The notes: a model not told the origin generated them from the letters alone. DNA of 33,007 nucleotides from Candidatus Bathyarchaeota archaeon (GCA_012515445.1 JAAYYI010000077.1:1-33007); one strand, 5' to 3'. Positions 8,382-16,231 are shown, counted from the stretch's first letter. Program-made: numbers and translations.

Positions 8382-8661
8382 CTACGAGTTGCTTAATTTA
8401 GGTATCTTTTCTTTACTGTTGTTCTGCCCTTTTATGCAGATGGCTATGTGATTTCTAAAAGGCGGCGTACCGATGCCTGCGTAGCTTAGGCTTACCCCTT
8501 TTAGCCCTGCTGCCTCAAGTTTACTCTTCAAAGCGTTTCTTGTATAAACATGAAACGACTGGTATGGGTGCCTTTTTATGCCTAAACGGTTCTAACGCTT
8601 TCTGCACTAGTTCCTCTGATGTAGCGTTAACACGTACTGACTTGTAAACCAGCAGGTGCAT
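8382..8661 (-). pseudogene. Frameshifted small gene, perhaps a methyltransferase C-terminal remnant
   Basis: On the reverse strand, ATG at 8661 opens MHLLVYKSVRVNATSEELVQ and continues KALEPFRHK up to a run of five A (8573-8577 on the forward strand). Dropping one A continues the frame as RHPYQSFHVYTRNALKSKLE, then AAGLKGVSLSYAGIGTPPFR, to a stop at 8382. The second part resembles the last helix-strand-strand of class I SAM methyltransferases, but that resemblance is weak. The product would be about 92 residues, too short for a whole methyltransferase, so it is either a remnant or an unrecognised small protein. No ribosome-binding site is obvious. The remaining stretch 8662-8907 shows nothing I can support. 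Confidence 0.4.
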
Positions 8662-8907
8662 GATGAACAAAGATAAACGCGGCTATGGCATGCTTGCTTT
8701 TTTGTTGTTTCCTTTTTTTGCTTTTTAGGCTCAGCATAGAGAGGTCAAGGCTTGTTTGTTGGATACGACTAATAATGATTGAATCAGTAAAATGTACAAA
8801 ACTCGAAAATGTTCTATAAATGATCGCTAAATTATGCCCTTTCAGGCTACTTTGTAGGTGTTGGATTGTAATGCTTTTTAGGGGCCTCTGCGTTTGAAGC
8901 TTACAGA

Positions 8908-9117
8908 GTGTTACCTTTGGGTCAATCTGAATATGCAACTAGCAAAGCTCGAAACCAGAAACGCTTAGTCGGCATAGTCGCTATCGTTCTAATCACGGTC
9001 TTCTTCATCTTATCCTTCACCGGTTACATTCCTTTCCTTATTATGCTCATCCTCGACGTAATCGTTTGGGGTATTGCTAACCTTGTGCTTCGACGGATAG
9101 GCCGAGTGCCCCTTTAG
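8908..9117 (+). CDS. Small membrane protein, two helices
   Basis: A 69-residue protein starting at GTG (a TTG three codons later is an alternative). A basic N-terminus with KARNQKR is followed by two hydrophobic segments (about residues 19-40 and 43-60) and a basic RRIGR tail. I recognise no family. It precedes another membrane protein gene by 63 bases on the same strand and may share its transcript. Confidence 0.55.
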   Translation: MLPLGQSEYATSKARNQKRLVGIVAIVLITVFFILSFTGYIPFLIMLILDVIVWGIANLVLRRIGRVPL

Positions 9118-9180
9118 CGGCAAACCGATAACAACGGTAATATTGCACTTCTGCTTGGTTGAACAGCAGGTACCCCTCAG

Positions 9181-9909
9181 TTGAGCAGTAACCCGCCGAA
9201 GAGACATGCCACAATTTCATTCATCATAGCTGTAGCCGCCGCTGTAATGATATTTGTCCCCGAATCAGTAGGCATCGATGGCTTCAACGGAGGCTTTGCA
9301 ATATCGTTCATTAGCATAGTTATTGCCTTAACCTTTGGAATCGTCGGTTTCATTTTTTTGGGTTGGGCTTCCAAGGTGTCAGGGATCCAGCGCGGCGAAG
9401 GCATACTTGCACATTGGATTTACACGCCTGAATTCTGGGCTGCATACACTGAGGAAGAACATCAGGAAGAATACTCTGAGAAGAAAGGTCTTTTTCTGAT
9501 TATAACCGCCATTGCTTTGTTTTTTGGTGTGCTTTTTTGGGTGTTTGATGAGGAAGCAGGCTTCTTTGTGTTTCTGGTTATGTTGGGGTTGATTGGCCTT
9601 TGTTTTCTTGCCTGGCAGTACTCTGTTTGGAGTAACTATAGAAGCAACCGCTCTTCAGGCTCAAAGGAGGTCTTTATCACACGAGATGCCATATTCATGA
9701 ATAACCGGTTGACTACTTGGAAGACAGCTTTGGCCAATTTTGAGGATGCCTCATTTGATGCGAATCGGCGAATACCTGTGCTAATCTTCGAGTATAGCCA
9801 GTACACGGGGAGAGCTGGAAGACAGCAATATTGCACTCGCGTTCCTGTACCACCTGGACAGGAACTGGCTGCTCGACACGTTATAGAGCAGATTAACCAG
9901 CAAAACTAG
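9181..9909 (+). CDS. Hypothetical membrane protein with a soluble C-terminal domain
   Basis: A 242-residue protein with four hydrophobic segments (about residues 10-27, 38-62, 103-122 and 126-147) and a C-terminal soluble region from about residue 150. That region (GSKEVFITRDAIFMNNRLTT, then VLIFEYSQYTGRAGRQQYCT) reads like alternating beta strands, similar to the PH-like domain of bacterial membrane PH proteins; this is an impression from pattern only. It starts at TTG. It probably forms a transcription unit with the small membrane protein before it. Confidence 0.6.
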   Translation: MSSNPPKRHATISFIIAVAAAVMIFVPESVGIDGFNGGFAISFISIVIALTFGIVGFIFLGWASKVSGIQRGEGILAHWIYTPEFWAAYTEEEHQEEYSEKKGLFLIITAIALFFGVLFWVFDEEAGFFVFLVMLGLIGLCFLAWQYSVWSNYRSNRSSGSKEVFITRDAIFMNNRLTTWKTALANFEDASFDANRRIPVLIFEYSQYTGRAGRQQYCTRVPVPPGQELAARHVIEQINQQN

Positions 9910-10025
9910 CATACGGACCCTTCGGGCTAATGGTATAATCAACCACCTGAAAGGTTGCTACAGGCAGAAACAACAAAATTTTATAAACAATCCGAACTGA
10001 ATAATGATTGCAGGTAGGTTGGATA

Positions 10026-10259
10026 ATGACGGAAATGCTTTGCCTCTTACCCAAGCCTACAATGGCGATTGAATGCCTCTGCTTCGACCAAAAAACCTGC
10101 GATGTCCACATTGACGACGGCGGAAACCTAATTTGCCGGTATGGAAGCAACGAGGGCGTGGTTGACGGAATAGCTAAAGTTATTTGCCCTCTGGAGATCG
10201 AAAGCGAACGTAAGAAGTGGGAAAAATTCCTAGCCGCAGAAACAAACGCCAAAGCGTAA
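10026..10259 (+). CDS. Small cysteine-containing hypothetical protein
   Basis: A 77-residue soluble protein. ATG at 10026 is preferred over the TTG six codons upstream because AGGTAGG lies just before it. Five cysteines (CLC and C-x4-C spacing in CLCFDQKTC, then ICRY and VICPLE) and the phrase DVHIDDGGNLICRYGSNEGV suggest a small beta-rich, possibly metal-binding protein, but no family is recognised. Its stop at 10259 is 60 bases from the true end of the flavodoxin gene on the other strand. Confidence 0.5.
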   Translation: MTEMLCLLPKPTMAIECLCFDQKTCDVHIDDGGNLICRYGSNEGVVDGIAKVICPLEIESERKKWEKFLAAETNAKA

Positions 10260-10318
10260 AAATCGTGCCGAATTTCGCCTTGAGGCTCAGGGAATCTGCA
10301 ACAAAATAGGCGGAGCCT

Positions 10319-10773
10319 TTAATCTTTCTTTTCGGCGATCTTTTTTGCCCATGTAGCAGCTGCTTGAATTTCTTCATGTTTAGGGTGCCCCTTTTCATCA
10401 GGATTCCTTTCCAGCCGCCATACGCCGCGTAATGCTCCTCAAGCACCTTATGGCCTTTACCTTCAAGCAGCATCCGGAGTTTACCAAGTGCCATTTTGTC
10501 GCTTCTGGGCGCTCCACCCCACGTTATAAAAAGCGCAAAAGTTTTTGAGCTCTTAAGGTTGAGGCTGTTTAGGAATTTTACTAGGTCCTCGTTGGGTGTT
10601 CCAGCGTAGAGACCTGAGCCGAGGAAAATCAAATCGTAACTATCTAAGTCTAGTGATGCAGGTTTGGTATCGTTGGTGACTTTGACTGCCGTGCAATTTA
10701 GCTCTGTAGCCATTGCCTCTGCGATTTTTGCTGTGTTACCGCTTTTTGAGGCATAGCAGATAATTGTTTTCAC
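10319..10773 (-). CDS. Flavodoxin-like protein, frameshifted near its C-terminus
   Basis: A flavodoxin-domain protein of about 151 residues after correction. The FMN phosphate loop is at the N-terminus (YASKSGNTAKIAEAM), followed by YDLIFLGSGLYAGTPNEDL and ALFITWGGAPRS, as in electron-carrier flavodoxins. As sequenced, the frame leaves the family pattern at AAA (10408-10410 forward) and would run on to 10180, overlapping the gene on the other strand. Restoring one A gives GGWKRNPDEKGHPKHEEIQA then AATWAKKIAEKKD and a stop at 10319, the normal ending of the family, and removes the overlap. The start is the GTG at 10773 or the TTG one codon upstream, with GGAGGT nearby. Neighbours do not identify a partner. 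Confidence 0.8.
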
Positions 10774-10828
10774 CAATATCTCCCTACCTCCTTCTTTGCG
10801 GTGCTTGCGCATAAAAGTTTTAGCGTAT

Positions 10829-11146
10829 TTACTGTTGATATTTTGGGTTCTTGGATTCCTTTATCCAGAATTCCGGATCGTCAGCGTTGATTACTTCTAC
10901 TTGAACCACGTTTGCGGGGTCAGTCATTATTTTTCGCAGTCTCGCTGGCAGGTCGGGCCTTGAGAGAATTAGCATGCGTGAAGCTTCAAGTGCCTCGGCG
11001 ATTTTTTCGGTTCGCCTATCTGGGTAACCGTTGTAGCGTATGCTTTTGCCTTCTGTGATTGCTTTGTCGAAGTCGGCTTTGCTGCACTGGATTGATTTGT
11101 CTCCTTCGCGGATGAACCAGAAAGGGCCTGTAGGGTTCTTGGGCAT
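10829..11146 (-). CDS. Hypothetical protein
   Basis: A 105-residue soluble protein starting at ATG, MPKNPTGPFWFIREGDKSIQ. It is rich in charged residues, with a helical middle (TEKIAEALEASRMLILSRPD) and a strand-like ending VVQVEVINADDPEFW. I do not recognise a family. A TATA box lies just upstream, so it has its own promoter, and it may be transcribed on into the flavodoxin gene 55 bases downstream. Confidence 0.6.
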   Translation of the reverse strand: MPKNPTGPFWFIREGDKSIQCSKADFDKAITEGKSIRYNGYPDRRTEKIAEALEASRMLILSRPDLPARLRKIMTDPANVVQVEVINADDPEFWIKESKNPKYQQ

Positions 11147-11174
11147 AAATATCAGCTTGATAGACTTTGTTTTT

Positions 11175-11184
11175 AATTTATATA
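11175..11184 (-). promoter_or_regulatory. TATA box of the 10829-11146 gene
   Basis: Reverse-strand TATATAAATT, centred about 33 bases before the ATG at 11146, would give a very short leader. Confidence 0.45.
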
Positions 11185-11229
11185 GGTATCGTGCTAGCGG
11201 CTCAGTACACTAATGCATTTCCAGTCACT

Positions 11230-11244
11230 CTGAACAGTGTTCAG
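11230..11244. repeat. Perfect 7-bp inverted repeat, possible operator
   Basis: CTGAACA and TGTTCAG flank a single G. It lies in a 280-base gap between two reverse-strand genes, upstream of the TATA box at 11175-11184. A dimeric regulator could bind it. It shares the TCTGAACAG core with the inverted repeat at 7-20. The rest of the gap (11147-11428) shows nothing else. Confidence 0.35.
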
Positions 11245-11428
11245 TTGTATTGTGCAATTGTCTTCATCGACGCCACACAATAGTGGCGAAGCGATGTTTA
11301 AAAACTGGCGCCTCAGAATTTGTTAACTGTAATCATTTCCGGAAACCGAATTCCAGGTCATACTAACGTGTAATTCGTCATCGGCAAGCTACTAATAAGG
11401 GATGTAGGATAAAAACAGGAACTGCCCT

Positions 11429-12172
11429 TTATGGCAGTACGAGCCTGTAACTGTTGATTATGTCCACTTCTACGGTGGCGTTGCTTATTATGCAGTCGAG
11501 AAGGTGGCCGCCTGCGGTTCGGTCGTCGGTGATTAAGTGGATGTGGTATCCTGCGTAGTCGACGCCGTCCATGCTTGCCGGGAACCAGAAACCAACCGCT
11601 GTACCTGCGAATTGGGACAGGTTGAAGACCGCCTGCGTTTTCAGTGCCTGGGTGAGGTTCGGGTAGGGTTCAATTTGTTTTTGGGGGCTGCGTGTCTGCG
11701 CATACTCGTAGGTGCCGCTTAATTTGATAGCGTAGATTACGTCTTTTGATGTGTCTAATTGCCCGTCGAGGTAACTTTTAAGTTGAGTGTAGTTGAAGCC
11801 TGCAACGTTGTAGGTTCTGTCTGCTTCAAAATAGGTGACCGTAGCATACGGGGCTGTCTGCGTCGGCTCTACCTTTACTGGCGGGCCGCTACTGGGGATA
11901 TGGTAGAATTCGCCGTCTAGCGCTATCATTTCGCCGTCTAAGCCCTCCAGGGTGCCAATGCCGAAGTCCCCGTGCTTCTCCAACTCGTTGTAGGGCATTA
12001 AGCCGGCGTACTTGCCAGTTGAGAAGGTGTTAAACGCAGCCAACTGAAACAGCGTATCCTTGTCTGCGGGTATAACTGAATCAGCTTGGTATTGCAACCC
12101 AACAAAGATTGCGCTGCAAGCAATAACTATGATTAATGCTAACGCTAATAGAATTTTAGTGTTCAATGCCAT
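11429..12172 (-). CDS. budA: Alpha-acetolactate decarboxylase, membrane-anchored
   Basis: Catalyses decarboxylation of 2-acetolactate to acetoin. About 247 residues from the ATG chosen here (MALNTKILLALALIIVIACS), a start supported by AAGGAA eight bases upstream; an earlier in-frame start seven codons before is possible. The first 25 residues form a signal or membrane anchor, so the enzyme is probably outside the cell membrane. The family core is complete: DTLFQLAAFNTFSTGKYAG, GDFGIGTLEGLDGEMIALDG, the arginine of TRSPQKQ, and the zinc ligands H210 and H212 (GYHIHLITDD) with H223 (AGGH). No acetolactate synthase or butanediol dehydrogenase is adjacent, so the substrate must come from elsewhere, possibly branched-chain amino acid synthesis. 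Confidence 0.9.
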   Translation of the reverse strand: MALNTKILLALALIIVIACSAIFVGLQYQADSVIPADKDTLFQLAAFNTFSTGKYAGLMPYNELEKHGDFGIGTLEGLDGEMIALDGEFYHIPSSGPPVKVEPTQTAPYATVTYFEADRTYNVAGFNYTQLKSYLDGQLDTSKDVIYAIKLSGTYEYAQTRSPQKQIEPYPNLTQALKTQAVFNLSQFAGTAVGFWFPASMDGVDYAGYHIHLITDDRTAGGHLLDCIISNATVEVDIINSYRLVLP

Positions 12173-12300
12173 TCTTGGTTCCTTAGCAAGCAAAGTATGC
12201 TTTGATGGGTAAAAGGTTTTCCAAATTGCCCGAGGGGGTAATCTGGTTTAAATTAAAGATAAAAAATGAATGTGAAAGAGTCGAATAGGTTTAGGCTAAT

Positions 12301-12396
12301 TTAGCTTTTTTGTGTTTTGCTGCCTTTTGCTTTTTTAGCCTTTCTCTTTTCGTCTTTCTCTTTTTTTGTTAAAGGTTTACTTTGTTTGCTGGGCAT
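12301..12396 (-). CDS. Possible tiny lysine-rich protein
   Basis: A 31-codon frame starting at ATG, MPSKQSKPLTKKEKDEKRKA, ending KKAKGSKTQKS. Almost half the residues are basic, recalling the flexible tails of archaeal ribosomal proteins such as S25e. It follows the tfs gene by 77 bases on the same strand. No strong ribosome-binding site is seen. Confidence 0.35.
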   Translation of the reverse strand: MPSKQSKPLTKKEKDEKRKAKKAKGSKTQKS

Positions 12397-12473
12397 AGCT
12401 ATTCATCTAAGATCATGTTTTACACGGGCTATGCTTTAATATCTTTCGAAGGATACAGCTAAGTGAGCGGTAA

Positions 12474-12812
12474 TTAGGCGTATTCTCTGAAGGTATGATT
12501 GCATTTTGTGCATCGCATGAACTGAGTCATGGCTTCGTCGCCGCCACGTGTCTGAACCATCCAGACGAAGACTTCGTCGTTTCCGCATTTTTCGCAGATT
12601 TTTTTGATTCTAGACATGGTGTTGACTTCGTCTTCTTGTCCGACGACAGTCATGAATGCTTTAGGTTTAGGCTGGAGAACTGCTCCTGTGGTTGCTCTCT
12701 TATCTATTGGCTGCTTGGTAAAGTTACATTTTGCGCAGCATAGGACGAAAGCGTTACCTTCGCCGGTTTTTTTGGGTTCAAGGCGTGTACCGCATGTGGG
12801 ACAAAATTCCAA
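12474..12812 (-). CDS. tfs: Transcription factor S (TFS), RNA polymerase cleavage factor
   Basis: A 112-residue archaeal TFIIS/RPB9 homologue that rescues backtracked RNA polymerase by stimulating transcript cleavage. The N-terminal zinc ribbon uses C4, C7, C26 and C29; the C-terminal ribbon uses C73, C76, C101 and C104. The acidic pair D92-E93 in RGGDEAMTQFMRC is the hairpin tip that enters the polymerase active site; its presence argues for a true cleavage factor and not an inhibitory paralogue. The start is TTG. A TATA-like element near 12857-12866 (reverse) would give a short leader. Confidence 0.95.
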   Translation of the reverse strand: MEFCPTCGTRLEPKKTGEGNAFVLCCAKCNFTKQPIDKRATTGAVLQPKPKAFMTVVGQEDEVNTMSRIKKICEKCGNDEVFVWMVQTRGGDEAMTQFMRCTKCNHTFREYA

Positions 12813-12953
12813 GTGGCAAAATCCTCTCTTTATTCTCCTATAGTGTTAACTGATAAGATATAAGGGTTATTTTCCCTTGATTCATGGATTCTGGGTTAAA
12901 GCTACAATATCCTTAAAACTCCCCTTTTCAAATGCACTAAAATGGTGCTTTGA

Positions 12954-13604
12954 TTGTCTAAAGAAGACCCGAATCCAAGCGAGTGGCAAACAAAGAAGCA
13001 TGCCTTAAGGTATCTGTCTAGAGCTCATAAGCTGCCACATAGAACCGAAGCCGAGAATGTGCTACTGGATCAGATACCGCATGGTGTGCAGCGTGTTTTG
13101 GATTTGGGTACTGGCGACGGCAGATTGCTTTCTCTCGTCTTAGATAGGCACTCATCCGTTAAAGAGGCTGTCGCGCTGGATTTCTCTGAACCCATGCTTG
13201 CTAAAGCGTCAATCAGGTACCAGGAAGATAAGCGCGTTAGAATAGTTAGGCATGATTTTAGTCAGCCGCTGCCAGAGGATTTAGGTTGCTTCGACGCCAT
13301 AGTCTCCAGCCTTGCGATTCACCATTTGACCCACGAAAGAAAACGGCAACTCTACCTCGAAGTATTCAGGCACCTGAACAGCTTCGGAGTTTTCTGCAAC
13401 TTCGAGCATGTATCTTCACCCACCGAGAATCTGCACCGAAAATTTTTCTTAGCAATTGGACAACTTCCCGAAAAAGAGGATCCCTCAAACAAGCTGCTGG
13501 ATGTAGAAACGCAGCTGCAGTGGCTTAGAGAAATCGGTTTTGTGGATGTTGACTGCTTCTGGAAGTGGCTTGAAATCGCGGTTATTGCAGGTTTTAAGCC
13601 TTAA
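12954..13604 (+). CDS. Class I SAM-dependent methyltransferase
   Basis: A 216-residue protein with a complete methyltransferase fold. Motif I is RVLDLGTGDGR (residues 47-57), the acidic end of strand 2 is D76 in AVALDFSEPML, and later motifs are RHDFSQPLP and FDAIVSSLAIHH. A helical insertion HLTHERKRQLYLEVFRHLNS and a C-terminal aromatic strand complete it. The substrate cannot be deduced. It starts at TTG and stands alone. Confidence 0.9.
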   Translation: MSKEDPNPSEWQTKKHALRYLSRAHKLPHRTEAENVLLDQIPHGVQRVLDLGTGDGRLLSLVLDRHSSVKEAVALDFSEPMLAKASIRYQEDKRVRIVRHDFSQPLPEDLGCFDAIVSSLAIHHLTHERKRQLYLEVFRHLNSFGVFCNFEHVSSPTENLHRKFFLAIGQLPEKEDPSNKLLDVETQLQWLREIGFVDVDCFWKWLEIAVIAGFKP

Positions 13605-13685
13605 CTTTTTTAGCGGTTTAGCGTTAAATCGAAACAATTAATAGTCTGTTATTCAGAAAATGAGTAACATAGGAGTTCGATTAAA

Positions 13686-14165
13686 ATGGCAGTAACAAAT
13701 CAAATAAACTGGAACAATTGGATCTACCGCTTAATCGCTTACATCATCGACAGCATAATAATCGGAATAGTCGCCTCTATAATATCCTTCGCAGCAGCTT
13801 TCGGCGTCTTCGCGTTAGGCTGGGGCTCACTGATCATCTTAGGTATCATGGGCGTTCTATACTTCCTCTACTACAGCATATTGGATGTAGTTTGGGGTGC
13901 AACGTTGGGCAAACGTATTATGGGCTTAACCGTTCAGGGCACAGACGGCCAAAGATTAACATTCGGCAAAGCATTCATCCGCAACCTTAGCAAACTCTTC
14001 TGGCTTATACTATTCCTCGACTGGCTCATAGGCATTATATCAACAGGCAACAAGCAGCAAAAATTCCTTGACCGCGTTGCAGGCGCAGTTGTTGTGCAAA
14101 GAGGTCAACCCTTCGCAGCAGCAACACAACAAGATTATCCACCGCCGCCTCCACCGCCAGCATAA
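13686..14165 (+). CDS. RDD family membrane protein
   Basis: A 159-residue membrane protein of the RDD family. The first helix carries R15 and D22 (YRLIAYIID), a central helix carries the second aspartate (YSILDVVWG), and the family block ATLGKRIMGLTV follows, with FGKAFIRNLSK before the last helix. It ends in a proline-rich tail (QQDYPPPPPPPA) likely to lie in the cytoplasm. Members of this family are implicated in ion or solute transport, but the function here is open. It starts at ATG with TAGGAG upstream (13670-13675). Confidence 0.88.
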   Translation: MAVTNQINWNNWIYRLIAYIIDSIIIGIVASIISFAAAFGVFALGWGSLIILGIMGVLYFLYYSILDVVWGATLGKRIMGLTVQGTDGQRLTFGKAFIRNLSKLFWLILFLDWLIGIISTGNKQQKFLDRVAGAVVVQRGQPFAAATQQDYPPPPPPPA

Positions 14166-14180
14166 AAGTAGCTAATTCTA

Positions 14181-14197
14181 CTTCTTTTTCTTTTTTA
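14181..14197 (+). terminator. T-rich terminator after the RDD gene
   Basis: Runs of five and six T separated by single bases (CTTCTTTTTCTTTTTTA) begin 15 bases after the stop, as in archaeal intrinsic termination. Confidence 0.45.
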
Positions 14198-14262
14198 GCG
14201 AAAATTTAATGTAACAGTTAAGAGGTTTTTACTCAAAAAGGGTAGGGGTATAGAGCATAAAC

Positions 14263-14589
14263 TTACTTTAGTTTTTCAAGCCATTTCATGAATTCTTCTT
14301 CTTTTAGTCCTCTGCCCAGTTTTGCGTCGAGACGATTACTGACTTTGGTGTCTTCGAACAAGATTATTGTTGGAACCGCAGCTATTTCGTAGTCATCCCA
14401 GAGAGGGTTATCGTAATCGTCAAGTAGCACATGAATCACATGGTCAAGTTTTAGTACCTTGATTTCTTCGTCGAAAACGTTGACGAAACGTATACAGAAG
14501 GGGCACCATGTTGCATAGAAAAGCACCATGACCTTTTTTGATTTGGAGAGTTCTGCATTTAGCTCTTGCTTGGTATCGATTTCTTTCAT
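14263..14589 (-). CDS. Thioredoxin-like protein
   Basis: About 108 residues of thioredoxin fold. The active site is W28-C29-P30-F31-C32 in VLFYATWCPFCIRF, and the cis-proline follows in AAVPTIILF. The CPFC centre differs from the CGPC of ordinary thioredoxin and suggests a different redox potential or substrate. The ATG at 14589 is chosen because AGGA lies five bases upstream; earlier in-frame starts would add up to 20 basic residues. The C-terminal helix ends KWLEKLK. It is divergent from the Pelota-like gene. Confidence 0.82.
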   Translation of the reverse strand: MKEIDTKQELNAELSKSKKVMVLFYATWCPFCIRFVNVFDEEIKVLKLDHVIHVLLDDYDNPLWDDYEIAAVPTIILFEDTKVSNRLDAKLGRGLKEEEFMKWLEKLK

Positions 14590-14687
14590 CAGAATCCTCA
14601 TATTATTTCGGTTTTTGCGTTTCATAAACTTGCCGATGCCTGTAACCACGCGTTTAAAATAACTCCGCGGCCAACAGTTAAGCTAAG

Positions 14688-15404
14688 ATGAAACCTAAAG
14701 GTTACCGACGCGGTTACCCAGTCGCGGTTCTAATTGGCATAGAAGCGGATCATGCGGCTTTATGGCAAATCTTCAGCCAAGTCGCTAAACCACAGCAGAA
14801 TATACCGTTAAATGGCGACAGGCGAGACCAAAAAGCCATCTACAACTTTCATGAAGCAATAATAAATGCCCTGCGGCCCACATTCAAAGAGGGCGTAAAA
14901 AGCCTCATAATCGCTTCGCCGCCACGTACAAGCTACGCCGCCGACCTGCAAAGCCACATAGCGGGCCATCACAGCTGGTTAACCCAGGGCGCAAACAAAG
15001 CCACAATCTCGCTTATGGCTGGGTCGGCAAATAATTCTACGGGCGTTTCGGCTTTAACGAAGAAACCTGCGTTTAAGCAGCTGATCGAGGAGAACGCGGC
15101 TCAGGAAACAGAAAACTTCTTAGAATTGCTCGAGAAGCGCCTAAACGAGAACCTCATTGTTTTCTCGCTTGAGGAAGCTGAAAACCTGATTCTTTCATCT
15201 CAGTCGCCGGGTAAACCTCAACCCGAGTACCTCCTGCTTACAAACGATTATCTGTCAAGCTGCCGCCAAAAGAACCGTGTGCACAGATTGATGCAGATCG
15301 CCCAGAATAAGAAAATCAAGACACGTGTTATCAACGCTGAATCGAACGCTGGAGCTCGGTTAACGCAGCTGGGTGGTCTTGTATGCTTAACGAGGCGCGT
15401 TTAG
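14688..15404 (+). CDS. Pelota/eRF1-like protein with only the central and C-terminal domains
   Basis: A 238-residue protein that aligns with the last two domains of archaeal Pelota/aRF1. Residues about 10-105 resemble the central domain: VAVLIGIEADHAALWQIFSQ, then VKSLIIASPPRTSYAADLQS in the place of Pelota's AGPGFTKEEF. Residues about 115-238 resemble the link and L7Ae-like C-terminal domain: GVSALTKKPAFKQLIEENAA, VFSLEEAENLI, YLLLTNDYLSS, IKTRVINAESNAGARLTQLG and GLVCLTRRV. The Sm-like N-terminal domain, which enters the ribosomal A site, is missing, and ATG at 14688 leaves no room for it. I infer a role in ribosome rescue or quality control, or a ribosome-independent function. It overlaps the next gene's 3' end by four bases. 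Confidence 0.68.
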   Translation: MKPKGYRRGYPVAVLIGIEADHAALWQIFSQVAKPQQNIPLNGDRRDQKAIYNFHEAIINALRPTFKEGVKSLIIASPPRTSYAADLQSHIAGHHSWLTQGANKATISLMAGSANNSTGVSALTKKPAFKQLIEENAAQETENFLELLEKRLNENLIVFSLEEAENLILSSQSPGKPQPEYLLLTNDYLSSCRQKNRVHRLMQIAQNKKIKTRVINAESNAGARLTQLGGLVCLTRRV

Positions 15405-16132
15405 AGGAAGCCTTCTCGTTTTAATTCTGCATGTGAGATTTTGCCATTATGCAACGAGGTTGAAATTAGGGCACCTGCAACGCCAAGGCTTTGTAGCCTT
15501 TTTAAATCGTTTAAGTTTCTGACTCCGCCGCCGACGTAGAAATTCATACCTGTTTCCGGAATTGTTTCTTCGATAAAAGCGAAATCTACACCTTCGCCGC
15601 TGCCTACACGCGATAAATCCAGAACGATAACCTGCGAAGCGCCAAAGGTTCTAAATTCTTTTAGCAGCTGCATTGGTTCAGTGGGTCCGTTGAAGTCCGG
15701 TTGGGTTAGGACTTTGCCATCTTTCAGGTCTAAGCTGATTAAGACATGGCCGCTGCCGAAATGCTGGAGCGCTTCAGCAACGAACGCTTTACTCTTCAGC
15801 GTCTCGGTTCCGATGACAATCTTCTGCACGCCGCTATCCATTAACCTGTGGGCTCGCTCAATCCCAGTCACGCCAACGTCAACAAGTAGCGAAAGGCCGG
15901 TTTTTTCAGTGACCTGTCTTATTTGCCCAAAATCGTCTCTACAATCAATTATTGAATCAAGGTCAGCGATGTAGATTTCGCTAAATCCCAGTAACTTGAA
16001 TGCTTCAGCAACGCTTAGTGGGTCAGTGGATTTGGTCAATATGCTTTCAAGGGGCTTGTACTGGCTTCTTCTGCCCTTAACCGCGTGAACCACCTGGCGA
16101 TTTAGGATGTCGATTACTGGGATTACTTTCAA
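15401..16132 (-). CDS. HisA/HisF-related TIM-barrel protein
   Basis: A 243-residue (beta/alpha)8 barrel of the HisA/HisF superfamily. The two aspartates expected at the ends of strands 1 and 5 are present: D8 (VIPVIDILNRQVVHA) and D135 (LISLDLKDGKVL). Phosphate-binding glycine motifs are VGGGVRN and the block GVAGALISTSLHNG. It belongs to the archaeal 'hisA/hisF-related' group, whose members are not the histidine enzymes themselves; the substrate is unsettled. No histidine genes are nearby, which supports a non-histidine role. It starts at ATG and is divergent from mtnP. Confidence 0.8.
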   Translation of the reverse strand: MKVIPVIDILNRQVVHAVKGRRSQYKPLESILTKSTDPLSVAEAFKLLGFSEIYIADLDSIIDCRDDFGQIRQVTEKTGLSLLVDVGVTGIERAHRLMDSGVQKIVIGTETLKSKAFVAEALQHFGSGHVLISLDLKDGKVLTQPDFNGPTEPMQLLKEFRTFGASQVIVLDLSRVGSGEGVDFAFIEETIPETGMNFYVGGGVRNLNDLKRLQSLGVAGALISTSLHNGKISHAELKREGFL

Positions 16133-16231
16133 GGTTGTTCTCTTCTGAATTTAATCTGTGCAGATACAAAAACCTAACCATTCGGCTTTAAAGGGGAGGG
16201 GGGGCTCGGCAGCAAAAGTTAACTATGTGAT

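Noticed and set aside
8627-8938. 103-codon reverse frame over the start of the small membrane protein gene
   Set aside because: Low-complexity serine/lysine-rich composition, no start signal, and it overlaps better-supported sequence on both ends.
10180-10318. Long C-terminus of the flavodoxin as sequenced
   Set aside because: It departs from family sequence, is read from the strand opposite another gene, and is explained by a one-base frameshift.
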